From Synechococcus sp. Cruz-7E5 (lineage in GTDB: Bacteria > Cyanobacteriota > Cyanobacteriia > PCC-6307 > Cyanobiaceae), in assembly GCF_024345995.1 (NCBI RefSeq), contig NZ_JAGQCE010000002.1:310001-374000 (forward strand): a stretch of 64,000 nt of DNA. The letters are read 5' to 3'. Every line of letters begins with the position of its first letter. Position 1 is the first letter of the stretch. Shown here piece after piece: positions 10,801 to 18,134 of the stretch. The position numbers and the translations under genes are program-made. The notes beneath the pieces are model-generated. The model was not told where the DNA came from. It saw only the letters and a list, made by a program, of their open reading frames with translations, and did not search any database.

Positions 10801-11169
10801 GCCCGCGTCGTCGCGGTGCTCCAGCCAGCGCCGCAGCGGCGCGGCTTCAGGGGCCTCCACCAGCTGGGGCAGCAACTCCAGCACAGGCCAGACCAGGTCG
10901 CTGGCTCGCCATGGGTCGCTGTCCTCGTTGCTGTCTCCCAGCAGCTGCTGGACAATGGTGCGCAGCTGGCTGCCTGGAAAGGGGAAGCGGATGTTGGCGG
11001 CGATTCCCCCCAGCTCGAGGGCCAGCTGCTCCCCCAGCCATCGGCTGGTGGGCCAGGTGTTCACCACCACCGAGACCGTTTCAAAGAGGTCTGGAGGGGC
11101 CAGAAGCAGGTGTTGTCCCAGGAGCTGGGCGAGCAGGTCGGCCCTGTTGCTGCGATAGACCGTCAGCAT
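7837..11169 (-). CDS. recC: Exodeoxyribonuclease V gamma subunit RecC
   Basis: Scaffold and Chi-recognition subunit of RecBCD, 1110 residues (E. coli 1122). It begins with the family-typical LTVYRSNRADLLAQLL, has the TWPTSRWLGEQL and FPFPGSQLR segments of the inactive helicase fold, and later HSCPGKLRQVQ-like and VIVLMGLDAEVFPRR blocks that are characteristic of RecC. First gene of the three-gene operon; a metallophosphatase ends 10 bases upstream on the same strand and may be cotranscribed. The Chi sequence it would recognise cannot be read from this gene by eye. Confidence 0.95.
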   Translation of the reverse strand: MLTVYRSNRADLLAQLLGQHLLLAPPDLFETVSVVVNTWPTSRWLGEQLALELGGIAANIRFPFPGSQLRTIVQQLLGDSNEDSDPWRASDLVWPVLELLPQLVEAPEAAPLRRWLEHRDDAGELDTPLWQLARAIADGLDDLCLYRPAMALAWWQGGCGDNRGNPLPESLAWQPLLVQRLRDRLGRKPFGLQALELIERLRQGRINVEAIPSPLRLFGLSSAPPVQVQLLQALALVVTVDLYLLTPCADLWQRCIERRRELQDALALEQPFGLDWLLQTPGLEARFGRLGGEFQQLLEGTGESELGEAQERDLFLLPATAASSSQRSPTLLEQLQEQLAQPAEGNPLQRAPEDHSLEFHPCPGKLRQVQIVRDRLLQLLAADPSLEPRHILVMTPQVDQLAPLLASVFSDSDATGVELPWRLTDRSQLDDAGIAQSLLQLLRLAGERLTASGLEGLLESTALQEHHQLEPQEAAAITRALQASGFRWGLDGAERGGSEQHSLSWAIDRLLLGLVLPDQPGLAIGACAPHRLSGTPESQGRWILLLTRIKRWLIQLRRSRRAEDWGPCLRELLEDLFGDGGERAWELISIHQAIAEWTAGAAGCSLTIPATVLAAVLQERLAADSGRFGHRSGALTISALEPMRAIPYRVIVLMGLDAEVFPRRRQRPNFHPMEHQRLLGDPDPADQDRYVLLEALLSARDHLLVSWSSRDERRGDPLPPPAPVSQWLDQLRAELGAEGFEGLVVDHPVSPLDRRNFLAAGQRPPPSCDQRLRQARQRLEDPAMAARPLQPLARREPAEPGAAAGTTGWARESCNDPFEDLRRWLMAPQESWLQQLGLRPREWSEPLEDLEDLSLDELRRSRLLRDQLARGGHEPAPPDWPWLWRGRGLAPPLTAGVLEADALSQRWSSLQQLLERLGEPRRQRHRWQERQDPGLGWDLEADLDWRDDLLVLVHTARARIPHRLDLWLRLLLAAASGQAPRQAVLIARDKNHFVVAQRLQAIAAGAAAEQLQQLLRWRQIHRHHCWPVPPETGWAYAQAEHKRPGDGSTKALQCWEGAPPWTDGEREQEAMALCFGRDCPAESLLRGDFGAFSALAMALHEPLLLQQLKP

Positions 11170-11179
11170 CGAGCTGCTC

Positions 11180-11866
11180 TCAGCAGGAGCCGGCCACCGC
11201 TTTGCCAGAACGCCGTCGGCTCAGGGCCGGCAGCTGGGAGTGGATGCTGCGCAGGCCGGGGACGCTGATCAACTCGGCGGTTTCCGGGCAGTAGGCACTG
11301 AGCCGACCGCCGTAACAGGCACCGGTATCGATCTTGACGATGCCGTTGGCACTGCGCTCGACCCGGGCCACGGGGGTGTGCCCGATGATCACATCCCCGA
11401 AGCGGCCGTCGTACTGGCTCCAGAAGGGCTGGCGGATGGAGAGATGGGGCAACCAGGTGCTGGGATCGAAGCCAGCATGGGTGGCGACCCAGTCTTCCCC
11501 CCAGTAGGCCAGGGGCAGGCCCTCCAGGCGCTCCCGCCAGAGGCGGCATTGACGGCTGCCCAGCTGCCGGTAGGTGTCGGACCCCTCCAGGGCAGGGTCG
11601 CTGGTGCTGGTGCCGCGCCGCCTGCTGAGAGCCTTGAGCAGGCTCTGCTCGTGGTTGCCCCGAAGCCATACGGCCCGACCCTGTCCGACCAGATCCCAGG
11701 CCAGGATCAAGGTGCGCTCGATCTGGGGTCCTCGATTGATCAGATCACCACAGAAGATCAAACGGTCGCTGAGCGGCAGTCGGGTGATCAGGTCCTGGAG
11801 AGCCGTGGCGCAGCCATGAACGTCACCGATCACCCAGTGACGGGGGGGCTGCGGTGTGGACGCCAT
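11180..11866 (-). CDS. Calcineurin-like metallophosphatase (protein phosphatase / ApaH-like)
   Basis: 228 residues from the ATG at 11866; an upstream in-frame ATG exists but would add an unconserved 19-residue tail. The metallophosphoesterase motifs are in order: GDVHG near residue 13, GDLINRGP near 43, RGNHEQ near 70, then IGHTP and a late histidine. This is the dinuclear-metal site of PPP-type serine/threonine phosphatases and diadenosine-tetraphosphatases. The substrate is not determinable. It lies immediately upstream of recC on the same strand, which may only reflect tight packing. Confidence 0.85.
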   Translation of the reverse strand: MASTPQPPRHWVIGDVHGCATALQDLITRLPLSDRLIFCGDLINRGPQIERTLILAWDLVGQGRAVWLRGNHEQSLLKALSRRRGTSTSDPALEGSDTYRQLGSRQCRLWRERLEGLPLAYWGEDWVATHAGFDPSTWLPHLSIRQPFWSQYDGRFGDVIIGHTPVARVERSANGIVKIDTGACYGGRLSAYCPETAELISVPGLRSIHSQLPALSRRRSGKAVAGSC

Positions 11867-12013
11867 GCAAAGGATGCGCCGAAGTGGAACTGCGCTACGA
11901 CCAGTGTGGCCTCTGATCTCCACTTCTGTCAGCCCGATCGCGATCAGTCCTGGCGCAGAGCCTTCACCTGCAGCCTCGGACTGGTACGGTCCGACTCATG
12001 CGGCTGGGGTCTG

Positions 12014-12355
12014 ATGAATCCTGCTTCCCTTCCGGTGTCCCAGAGAGTTCAGGCGCTGGTGAAGGCCCTGAACGGGGCAAAGCGCACCAATGAAGCGCTT
12101 GCTCGCTGTAGTGACGGTGAAGCGATGATCGAGGTGCTGGTGGATGCCTCGCGCAAGCTTGGTCTGGGGCTCAGCCGCGATGATCTCTTGGCGACACCGC
12201 CCATCCGCGACTGGATCTGGTGGAAGAACAAGGAAGCGCTGCTCACCGTCGGTGACAACGTTCCCCGCTATCACCAGGACGGAGGCCGGGGGCGTGCCCC
12301 GAAGGCCAGCGAGGCAGAAACGCAACCCCGCCGCCGCTTTCTAGGGCTGTTCTGA
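12014..12355 (+). CDS. Nif11-like small protein
   Basis: 113 residues from ATG at 12014. Residues ~8-50 (regularly spaced hydrophobics, then ARCSDGEAMIEVLVDAS and LGLSRDDL) resemble the Nif11 leader-like domain found in many cyanobacterial small proteins and in lanthipeptide precursors. The segment after it, TPPIRDWIWWKNKEALLTVG, is Trp-rich and does not look like a cleavable core peptide; there is no double-Gly junction and no modification enzyme in the window. I therefore call it a stand-alone Nif11-like protein of unknown function. Confidence 0.6.
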   Translation: MNPASLPVSQRVQALVKALNGAKRTNEALARCSDGEAMIEVLVDASRKLGLGLSRDDLLATPPIRDWIWWKNKEALLTVGDNVPRYHQDGGRGRAPKASEAETQPRRRFLGLF

Positions 12356-12487
12356 ACCAGAGCTCGCTGGCAGGTCGAAAGGGCCCGGCCAGAGGCGGAA
12401 GCCCAAGCGATCTGCAGTCTCTGTCCAGGGATCTCTCAAGGAAATCATCGGATTTCAGCCGGGTTAGGGCGGGTGCCAACTGACACC

Positions 12488-12679
12488 ATGGACCAAGAAA
12501 GACGTCAGCACCTCAACACCTTGATGACCACGGATCTCCACTGGCAAAAGAATGGAGAGCTGCATCCTGAGGATCTCGCTCGTCTGAGGGAACGGCTTCT
12601 CGCTGATGCCGCCCTCAATCCAGTGCAGGTTCAATTACTTGATGGCTGGATGCTCACCAAGCAGAAACAGGCGGCCTGA
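12488..12679 (+). CDS. Small hypothetical protein
   Basis: 63 residues from ATG at 12488; a GTG 15 bases upstream (12473) is an alternative. Charged, helical-looking protein (LARLRERLLADAALNPVQVQLLDGWMLTKQ) without signal peptide or membrane segment. No family recognised. Codon use resembles the neighbours, and it sits alone between a Nif11-like gene and the convergent ycf54. Confidence 0.5.
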   Translation: MDQERRQHLNTLMTTDLHWQKNGELHPEDLARLRERLLADAALNPVQVQLLDGWMLTKQKQAA

Positions 12680-12706
12680 CAAGCAGGAGCAGTCGGCCTG
12701 ATCGGT

Positions 12707-13045
12707 TCAGATAGTCTGCTGAGCCAGTGGATCCTCAATGGTGCTGCTGGGGGCTTGAAAGCTTCCCTTGGCTACAAATTCCAGCCGTAGCTTCAGAAAA
12801 TCGATGAATTTCGGGTCGGTCGACACCACGGCTGCAGCTGGGTTTGGCACCGTGGTGGCCAGGGCCGAGAGCTCGGGAGCGTTCAGAAAGGCCGGGCGCT
12901 TGAGCAGCCAGAAATCGATCGCTTTGCCCACCTCGCCGTAGTTGCGCACCCGCTCGCGCAGAACCTCCTCAAGGGGTTCCTCCACTGTCAGAAATTGCTC
13001 ACTGGCGGCGATGAAGTGATACGTGGTGGACGGGGAGGCGCTCAT
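12707..13045 (-). CDS. ycf54: Ycf54 (DUF2488), Mg-protoporphyrin ester cyclase partner
   Basis: 112 residues. It begins with the highly characteristic [30 protein letters not shown] pattern (residues 7-36) and has [22 protein letters not shown] in the middle, which identifies Ycf54. The protein binds and is needed for normal level and activity of the aerobic Mg-protoporphyrin IX monomethyl ester cyclase in chlorophyll synthesis; the catalytic subunit acsF is also in this window (38957-40048). Its ATG overlaps the pdxJ stop by four bases, so the two are probably cotranscribed. Confidence 0.92.
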   Translation of the reverse strand: MSASPSTTYHFIAASEQFLTVEEPLEEVLRERVRNYGEVGKAIDFWLLKRPAFLNAPELSALATTVPNPAAAVVSTDPKFIDFLKLRLEFVAKGSFQAPSSTIEDPLAQQTI

Positions 13046-13791
13046 GGGGTGCTGCCGCTGAACAGGGGGTCGCGACGTGGATTCTGAATCAGGGCGCGCA
13101 TCTCCCTCACCGCGCTCTGCAATCCCACCGCAAGGGCTCTGGCCACGATCGTGTGGCCGATGTTCAGCTCCTCCATCCCCTCGATCGCGGCGATCGGCTC
13201 CACGTTCTGATACGTGAGGCCATGGCCGGCATTGACCCTCAGCCCCAGGGAGCGGGCCACGAAGCTGCCTTCCTCGAGGCGGGCCAGTTCCCGTGGTTGC
13301 CCATCCCAGTGGGCTTCGGCGTAGGCGCCGGTGTGCAGCTCCACCCAGCGGGCGCCGCTGGCACGGCTGGCCTCCAGCTGAGAGACCTCCGGGTCCACGA
13401 ACAGGCTGACGGGAATGCCTGAGCCCTGCAGTCGGCCCACCAGTCCCTGCAGCGTGCTGAGCTGGCTCAACACGTCGAGCCCTCCTTCGGTGGTGACTTC
13501 CTGGCGATGTTCCGGCACCAGGGTCACCATGTCCGGGCGGATCCGCAGGGCGATCGCCTCCATCTCAGAGGTGGCCGCCATCTCCAGGTTGAGGCGGCTG
13601 CGCACGGTGGCTCGCAGTAACTCCACGTCACGCTCCTGGATGTGGCGCCGGTCCTCGCGCAGGTGAACGGTGATTCCATCGGCGCCCCCCAGCTCAGCCA
13701 GCAGCGCCAGGGTGACCGGATCGGGTTCGAGCGCCCGGCGGGCCTGACGCACGTTGGCGATGTGATCGATATTCACGCCAAGGCTGGCCAT
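13042..13791 (-). CDS. pdxJ: Pyridoxine 5'-phosphate synthase PdxJ
   Basis: Condenses 1-deoxyxylulose 5-phosphate with 3-amino-2-oxopropyl phosphate in the DXP-dependent vitamin B6 route. 249 residues from ATG 13791; the open frame runs 39 codons further upstream, but the conserved N-terminus [17 protein letters not shown] starts right after this ATG. Other PdxJ blocks are [40 protein letters not shown] and [12 protein letters not shown]. The stop overlaps the ycf54 start. Divergent from plsC. Confidence 0.95.
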   Translation of the reverse strand: MASLGVNIDHIANVRQARRALEPDPVTLALLAELGGADGITVHLREDRRHIQERDVELLRATVRSRLNLEMAATSEMEAIALRIRPDMVTLVPEHRQEVTTEGGLDVLSQLSTLQGLVGRLQGSGIPVSLFVDPEVSQLEASRASGARWVELHTGAYAEAHWDGQPRELARLEEGSFVARSLGLRVNAGHGLTYQNVEPIAAIEGMEELNIGHTIVARALAVGLQSAVREMRALIQNPRRDPLFSGSTP

Positions 13792-13940
13792 GGCTCGCGC
13801 AGGGACTCGTTGGCCTTTGATCCTATGGATCAGCTCAGGCCCAACAGGGGACTTGGCAGGGTCGCGCTCAACCGCAGAGGCAACTGCCCGTGCCCTGAAA
13901 CGAAGCACTGCCGCTCCCTCTAGCTTGCATCGATTGGCGA

Positions 13941-14708
13941 ATGCGGCTTCAGGTGACGGCCGAGACGACGCAAGTGATCGAGGGACCAGCGAGGACCGAG
14001 CCGAAGCCCAGCTCCAACCTGGTGGCCAGGGAGAGCAGTGTCTGTCGCGGCATCAGTCCCGTTCTGTCCCCGCTGGCGATGCTGGTGACCCAGGACCTCG
14101 CCCTGCCCGGCTTCTTCAGCTCGATCGAGGTGCTGGGATCGGAGCACCTGCCTCTGCAGGGGCCGGTGTTGCTGGCCCCCACCCACCGGGCCCGCTGGGA
14201 CGCCCTGCTCCTGCCCCATGCCGCCGGCCGCCGTATCAGTGGCCGCGATTGCCGCTTCATGGTCACCGTCACGGAGATGAAGGGAATTCAGGGCTGGTTT
14301 CTCGACCGCCTCGGCTGCTTCCCGATCGACCAGGGACGGCCGGGCACCAGTTCCCTTCGCTACGCCGTCGACCTGCTGGCCGCCTCGGAGCAGCTGGTGG
14401 TGTTTCCGGAGGGCCAGATCCGCCGTCAGGATGGGCCGATTCGGGTGCATCAGGGCCTGGGACGGCTGGCGGTCCTTGCTGCCAGCCAGGGCGTTGATGT
14501 GCGAGTGGTTCCGATCGGGATCGGCTACAGCCAGGGGCCCCCGCGCTGCCGGGGCCGGGCTGCTCTGGTCTTTGCCCCCGCCATGGCCGTGGATGGAGAT
14601 GGCGGCCGCTCCGAGGTCCGGGCGCTCAACGACCGGCTGGCGGTGGCGATGCAATCAGCTGAGGAAGCGGCCCGCCTCGCAGTGGGCCGTCCCATCACTC
14701 CCCCGTAG
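13941..14708 (+). CDS. plsC: 1-acyl-glycerol-3-phosphate acyltransferase (PlsC family)
   Basis: Transfers an acyl chain to lysophosphatidate in membrane lipid synthesis. The catalytic HX4D box is HRARWD at residues 82-87, and the glycerol-phosphate-binding FPEG motif is at 155-158 followed by an Arg-rich stretch. 255 residues, normal for the family. Only a weakly hydrophobic N-terminal segment is present, so it is probably peripheral to the membrane. Which acyltransferase step it carries out cannot be told from sequence alone. Confidence 0.85.
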   Translation: MRLQVTAETTQVIEGPARTEPKPSSNLVARESSVCRGISPVLSPLAMLVTQDLALPGFFSSIEVLGSEHLPLQGPVLLAPTHRARWDALLLPHAAGRRISGRDCRFMVTVTEMKGIQGWFLDRLGCFPIDQGRPGTSSLRYAVDLLAASEQLVVFPEGQIRRQDGPIRVHQGLGRLAVLAASQGVDVRVVPIGIGYSQGPPRCRGRAALVFAPAMAVDGDGGRSEVRALNDRLAVAMQSAEEAARLAVGRPITPP

Positions 14709-14725
14709 AGTCCAACTGCATTTCT

Positions 14726-15274
14726 GTGTTGTCCCCCGTGCGCCGGCCCCACCTAGCCCTCGGGCTTGCCCTGGCGGCAACCCTGCTGTCTGCTGCCCCG
14801 ATCCTGCCCCTTCAGGCCCAGGGTGAGCCCCCGAAGGTGCTTGAGGGTTCGGCTGGAACCTTCAACCTCCAGGCCGTCAAGGATCTGCTGAGCCGTGGTG
14901 ATGCGGCCGTGGCCCGCGGTGATCTGGCTGCCGCCCGCAAGGACTATGACCAGGCCAGGGATGCCAGCCTGCGCCTGCTCGGCTTCTACCGGGATCTGAG
15001 CGGATCCTTCCGCGGCCTTGATGCGCGCATTCCCAGGGAGATGGATCAGAAAGGCCGTGAGTCGCTGGAACTGCTCGCCCAGTCCAATCTCCGTCTGGCA
15101 GCCCTGCTCCGCCGCCAGAACCAGCCTGAGGTGGCCGTCCCCCTGCTGGTGGAGGTGGTGAAGGTGATGACCCCGACCCGTGAGGAAGGACGCCGCGCTT
15201 ACCAGACTCTGGTGGAACTCGGCTTCGCCACCATCCCTTACACCGCCGTGAGCGATGCCCCGGCATCGCCGTAA
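14726..15274 (+). CDS. Exported helical protein of unknown function
   Basis: 182 residues starting at GTG 14726. The N-terminus has two basic residues, a hydrophobic core (LALGLALAATLLSAAPIL) and a likely cleavage near residue 32, so it is predicted to be periplasmic or lumenal. The mature part is mostly alpha-helical and TPR-like in rhythm (AAARKDYDQARDASLRLLGFYRDL; LLAQSNLRLAALLRR). No catalytic motif seen. It starts 17 bases after plsC and may share its transcript. Confidence 0.65.
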   Translation: MLSPVRRPHLALGLALAATLLSAAPILPLQAQGEPPKVLEGSAGTFNLQAVKDLLSRGDAAVARGDLAAARKDYDQARDASLRLLGFYRDLSGSFRGLDARIPREMDQKGRESLELLAQSNLRLAALLRRQNQPEVAVPLLVEVVKVMTPTREEGRRAYQTLVELGFATIPYTAVSDAPASP

Positions 15275-15329
15275 GGCAGCTGGACGTTCCGGCTTCTAGA
15301 TTCCGTCCTGAGTGGATGGAATCTCGGAC

Positions 15330-15572
15330 ATGGTGCAATCGGAGCAGGTGAAAGAAGCGATCTGCGCCAGCCTTCCCGATGCCGAGGTGGAGGTCGAGGA
15401 TCTCACCGGTGGTGGCGACCATCTCCAGGTGAAAGTGGTGTCCTCAGCCTTTGCCGGTCTCTCGAGGATCAAGCAGCACCAGTTGGTTTACGCGGCCCTG
15501 CGCCGTGAGCTGGCCAGTGAGGCCATCCATGCCCTCGCATTGCAGACCACAACCCCCGTTGGTGTGGGCTGA
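15330..15572 (+). CDS. BolA family protein
   Basis: 80 residues from ATG 15330; a GTG six codons earlier (15312) is also possible. It shows the BolA/YrbA core: N-terminal helix, acidic [19 protein letters not shown] strand region and a [17 protein letters not shown] helix. BolA proteins bind monothiol glutaredoxins through a shared [2Fe-2S] cluster, and grxD follows 45 bases downstream, supporting a working pair in iron-sulfur trafficking. The His of the DHLQ segment is a plausible cluster ligand. Confidence 0.85.
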   Translation: MVQSEQVKEAICASLPDAEVEVEDLTGGGDHLQVKVVSSAFAGLSRIKQHQLVYAALRRELASEAIHALALQTTTPVGVG

Positions 15573-15617
15573 TTTTGCCGCTCCTTCCCCCCTTCAATCG
15601 TTTTACCCCTGGCATCC

Positions 15618-15941
15618 ATGGACAGCGCCGTCAAGCAACGCATCGACAGCCTTCTGAGCAGCAGCCCGATCGTGGTGTTCATGAAGGGCTCGAAGCTGAT
15701 GCCCCAGTGTGGGTTTTCCAACAACGTGGTTCAGATCCTCAATTCCCTGGGCATGCCGTTCGAAACTTTTGATGTGCTCTCCGATCCGGAGATTCGTCAG
15801 GGCATCAAGGAGTTTTCGGAATGGCCCACCATTCCCCAGGTGTATGTGAATGGCGAGTTCATCGGTGGCTCAGACATCCTGATCGAGATGTACAACTCCG
15901 GCGAGCTGCGTGAAACCCTCACGGTGGCCCTGGCCAGCTAG
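15618..15941 (+). CDS. grxD: Monothiol glutaredoxin, Grx4/GrxD type
   Basis: 107 residues with the CGFS active site at residues 31-34 (preceded by KGSKLMPQ), followed by the TIPQVYVNGEFIGGSDI glutathione-binding region. CGFS glutaredoxins assemble glutathione-ligated [2Fe-2S] clusters and deliver them or sense iron. Located directly downstream of a BolA gene, its known partner family. Full family length; start ATG at 15618. Confidence 0.93.
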   Translation: MDSAVKQRIDSLLSSSPIVVFMKGSKLMPQCGFSNNVVQILNSLGMPFETFDVLSDPEIRQGIKEFSEWPTIPQVYVNGEFIGGSDILIEMYNSGELRETLTVALAS

Positions 15942-16025
15942 GGATCCAGACGGACGCCTTCTTCAGATATTCCATCCAGTCGGTGCCCGGCCGTTTTTCC
16001 TGATAAGTTGCGGCTCGTCTGGAAT

Positions 16026-16292
16026 TCAGTTGCGGCTGTTCTCGAACAGGGTGCTGACATTGCCGTCCGGCCCGATGAAGCTGGAGGGATCCATGATCCA
16101 ACGCTCGATCAGGTCTTCAAGGCGACGTTGATCCAGAGGTTGCAGCACGGAACCGCGGCGTAGGGCATGCAGGTAGCCATCCGCATAGAGCCTGAGTTCC
16201 GAGGGGCTGTGGTAGCGGCTGGCCAGATCCTGGCAGGCGTCACAGATTGACTGGAAGTGACGGATGGCGTCAGGATTCTGCAGCGCGGTCAT
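16026..16292 (-). CDS. Small conserved-looking cyanobacterial protein (possibly DUF6761)
   Basis: 88 residues, cytoplasmic and helical. The segment NPDAIRHFQSICDACQDLASRY, then LRLYADGYLHALRR and IERWIMDPSSFIGPDG, matches my memory of a small family found across cyanobacteria (probably DUF6761), but no function is known to me. Convergent with grxD (84-base gap) and divergent from the response regulator. Confidence 0.65.
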   Translation of the reverse strand: MTALQNPDAIRHFQSICDACQDLASRYHSPSELRLYADGYLHALRRGSVLQPLDQRRLEDLIERWIMDPSSFIGPDGNVSTLFENSRN

Positions 16293-16466
16293 GGGGCACA
16301 GGCTGTCTGGGCGGGCGTGGCATCGATGGATACCGACTGCTCCCGGCGTGTATCAGGTAGCCTAGAGACTCACCCGTGGCCGCGTGTGGAGCTCACACCC
16401 AAGCCGGATTCCGTTGATCCAACCCCCGCCAAGCTGACGCTTGAGCCACGTACCGGCGGGGCCTCC

Positions 16467-17204
16467 ATGCTGAAGCGGGTTCTGGTCGTCGATCCCCATC
16501 CGACCCTGCGAACGGTCCTGGCCCAGCGCCTCCGTCAGGATGGATATCTGGCAGCAGCCGTGGCCACGGCTGCTGAAGCCCTCCAGCTCTGCGACGACCA
16601 GACTCCCGACCTGCTGGTGAGCGCCGAACTGCTAGAGGAGAGCACGGCCCTGCGCCTGGCGGCCCATCTGCGTTCCCCGGTGATGGTGCTCACGGCCCGC
16701 ACCGGTGCTGATTCGTTGGTGGCCCTGCTTGATGCTGGCGCCGACGACGTCCTGCGCAAGCCCTTCGGTCTGGAGGAACTGGCTGCCCGCTGTCGCAGCC
16801 TGCTGCGTCGCAGCGGCACCGGCCTGCAGGAGCGGGTCTGCGTTGGTCCGCTGGAGGTGCACCTGCTGCTGCGCCAGGTGACCCTGCGCGATCAGCCAGT
16901 GGAGCTCAGCCCCCGTGAATTCGCCCTGCTCTGTGCCCTGCTGATGCCACCGGGGATGGTTCGCAGTCGCCAGGAGCTGCTGCGCATGGCCTGGCCTCCG
17001 TTCAGTGGGGGTCCCCGCTCGGTCGACACCCAGGTACTCACCCTGCGCCGCAAGCTTGAACTGGCTGGCCTTGGCGAGGGCGGTGGCATCGAAACGGTGC
17101 GCCAGCAGGGATACCGCTTCAGCCTGGAAACTCTTCCCGAAGCGCCTGAGCCTTCCCTAAGCCCGGCTGGCGGTGTCCGTCCCCAGAGCGCGAGCGCCAG
17201 CTGA
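16467..17204 (+). CDS. Atypical OmpR-type response regulator
   Basis: 245 residues from ATG 16467. Residues 4-115 are a receiver-like domain and ~125-220 an OmpR/PhoB winged helix (PVELSPREFALLCALL, RSVDTQVLTLRRKLE, ETVRQQGYRF). The receiver keeps the switch Thr (LTART, ~76) and the Lys (RKPF, K98). The position of the phospho-accepting Asp reads LLVSAELLEE, with Ala53 aligned to that Asp, and the usual N-terminal acidic pair is reduced to a single Asp (VVDPHP). It is therefore unlikely to be controlled by phosphorylation of that residue. No sensor kinase is adjacent. The C-terminus after 222 is a Pro/Ser-rich tail. The open frame extends 70 codons upstream of this ATG, but that part shows no domain. 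Confidence 0.85.
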   Translation: MLKRVLVVDPHPTLRTVLAQRLRQDGYLAAAVATAAEALQLCDDQTPDLLVSAELLEESTALRLAAHLRSPVMVLTARTGADSLVALLDAGADDVLRKPFGLEELAARCRSLLRRSGTGLQERVCVGPLEVHLLLRQVTLRDQPVELSPREFALLCALLMPPGMVRSRQELLRMAWPPFSGGPRSVDTQVLTLRRKLELAGLGEGGGIETVRQQGYRFSLETLPEAPEPSLSPAGGVRPQSASAS

Positions 17205-17218
17205 AGAACCGGTTCTGC

Positions 17219-17788
17219 TCAGTTCAGGCCTGGGACACTGACTGTGGGCAAGGCCGAGAGCACGACCAGCTCCCCCAGAAGCATGGCCAGGGTGAGAGCC
17301 GCCAGGGCCCAGTAGGTCCATGGCGGGGATAGACGGCCGACTGTTGATAGATCCAGGCCGGTGGTGCGTTGCACCTGCAGCAGGAAGGAAGGGAAGCGGT
17401 CCACCCGCTGCGGCAGCAGCAGTCGGCGGCCATCCTGAGCATGAAGGTAGTAGACACGCCCGCCCTGGCTCGTACCCAGGCTGGTGAGACCCTCCACCTG
17501 CTTCCAGGGAAGCTGCCAGCCCCGGCGCAGCAGCCAGGCGCACCAGCGGGGATGGCCCACCGTGATGCCATCTTGATCGAGCCTGACCCGCTCACTCAGC
17601 AAGGCGGCCACCAGCACAAATCCGACCGGCAGGGCAGCGATCAGCCACGGACGCAGCGTTGGTGTGGCCAGCAGCGGCAGGGGCAGAACCAGGGAGAGAT
17701 AAAGCCCCAGCAGGGTGAAGCGAATCAATGGTGCCACCGGGTAGGTCTGGGGCTGATCCGGTGCCGCTACAGGCGGATTGGAGGCCAT
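17219..17788 (-). CDS. Membrane protein of unknown function, PH-like
   Basis: 189 residues. Two hydrophobic segments near residues 21-42 and 48-65, then a soluble middle (RVRLDQDGITVGHPRW, WKQVEGLTSLG, GRVYYLHAQDGRRLLLPQ) with the strand pattern of bacterial PH-like membrane proteins, and a final hydrophobic segment near 160-180. Its start is 5 bases after the stop of the 77-residue upstream gene, so the two are probably cotranscribed. No function assigned. Confidence 0.65.
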   Translation of the reverse strand: MASNPPVAAPDQPQTYPVAPLIRFTLLGLYLSLVLPLPLLATPTLRPWLIAALPVGFVLVAALLSERVRLDQDGITVGHPRWCAWLLRRGWQLPWKQVEGLTSLGTSQGGRVYYLHAQDGRRLLLPQRVDRFPSFLLQVQRTTGLDLSTVGRLSPPWTYWALAALTLAMLLGELVVLSALPTVSVPGLN

Positions 17789-17793
17789 GGGGC

Positions 17794-18027
17794 TCAGCTC
17801 AGGCCGAACAGTTCTGCTTCACGGCCACGCCAGAAGCTGCCCAGTCGCATCAGGTCGTTGTGGGCATCCTGCACCCGGCGCAGATACTCATCGGGACCAA
17901 GCGAATCCTTCTCTTCCTTGAGACGGCTCATACGCAATTGCAGCATCAGCCAGGGCTTGCTGAGAGCGTCGTTCTGCTCCAGGTAGCGAGCTAGATCCTC
18001 GTGGTTCGGGGTGGGGACGGGACCCAT
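17794..18027 (-). CDS. Small helical hypothetical protein
   Basis: 77 residues from ATG 18027; the open frame extends 37 codons upstream, but the extension is Pro/Ser-rich and unconvincing. The protein is helical and highly charged (LARYLEQNDALSKPWLMLQL, RVQDAHNDLMRLGSFWRGREAELFGL). No family recognised. It lies in the crtH direction, 107 bases downstream of crtH. Confidence 0.65.
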   Translation of the reverse strand: MGPVPTPNHEDLARYLEQNDALSKPWLMLQLRMSRLKEEKDSLGPDEYLRRVQDAHNDLMRLGSFWRGREAELFGLS

Positions 18028-18134
18028 GGGGACATGACCATCAATGGCGCTCACCCTATGGAGCGTGAACGATGGGCGCGAGGATGCCGGGGTCGGGTTA
18101 CCGCTCGGCGCCTTGGCGGGGCCTTCGTGGTGGC

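Noticed and set aside
12014-12355. Lanthipeptide (prochlorosin-type) precursor
   Set aside because: No double-Gly cleavage site, no Cys/Ser/Thr-rich core and no LanM-type enzyme in the window.
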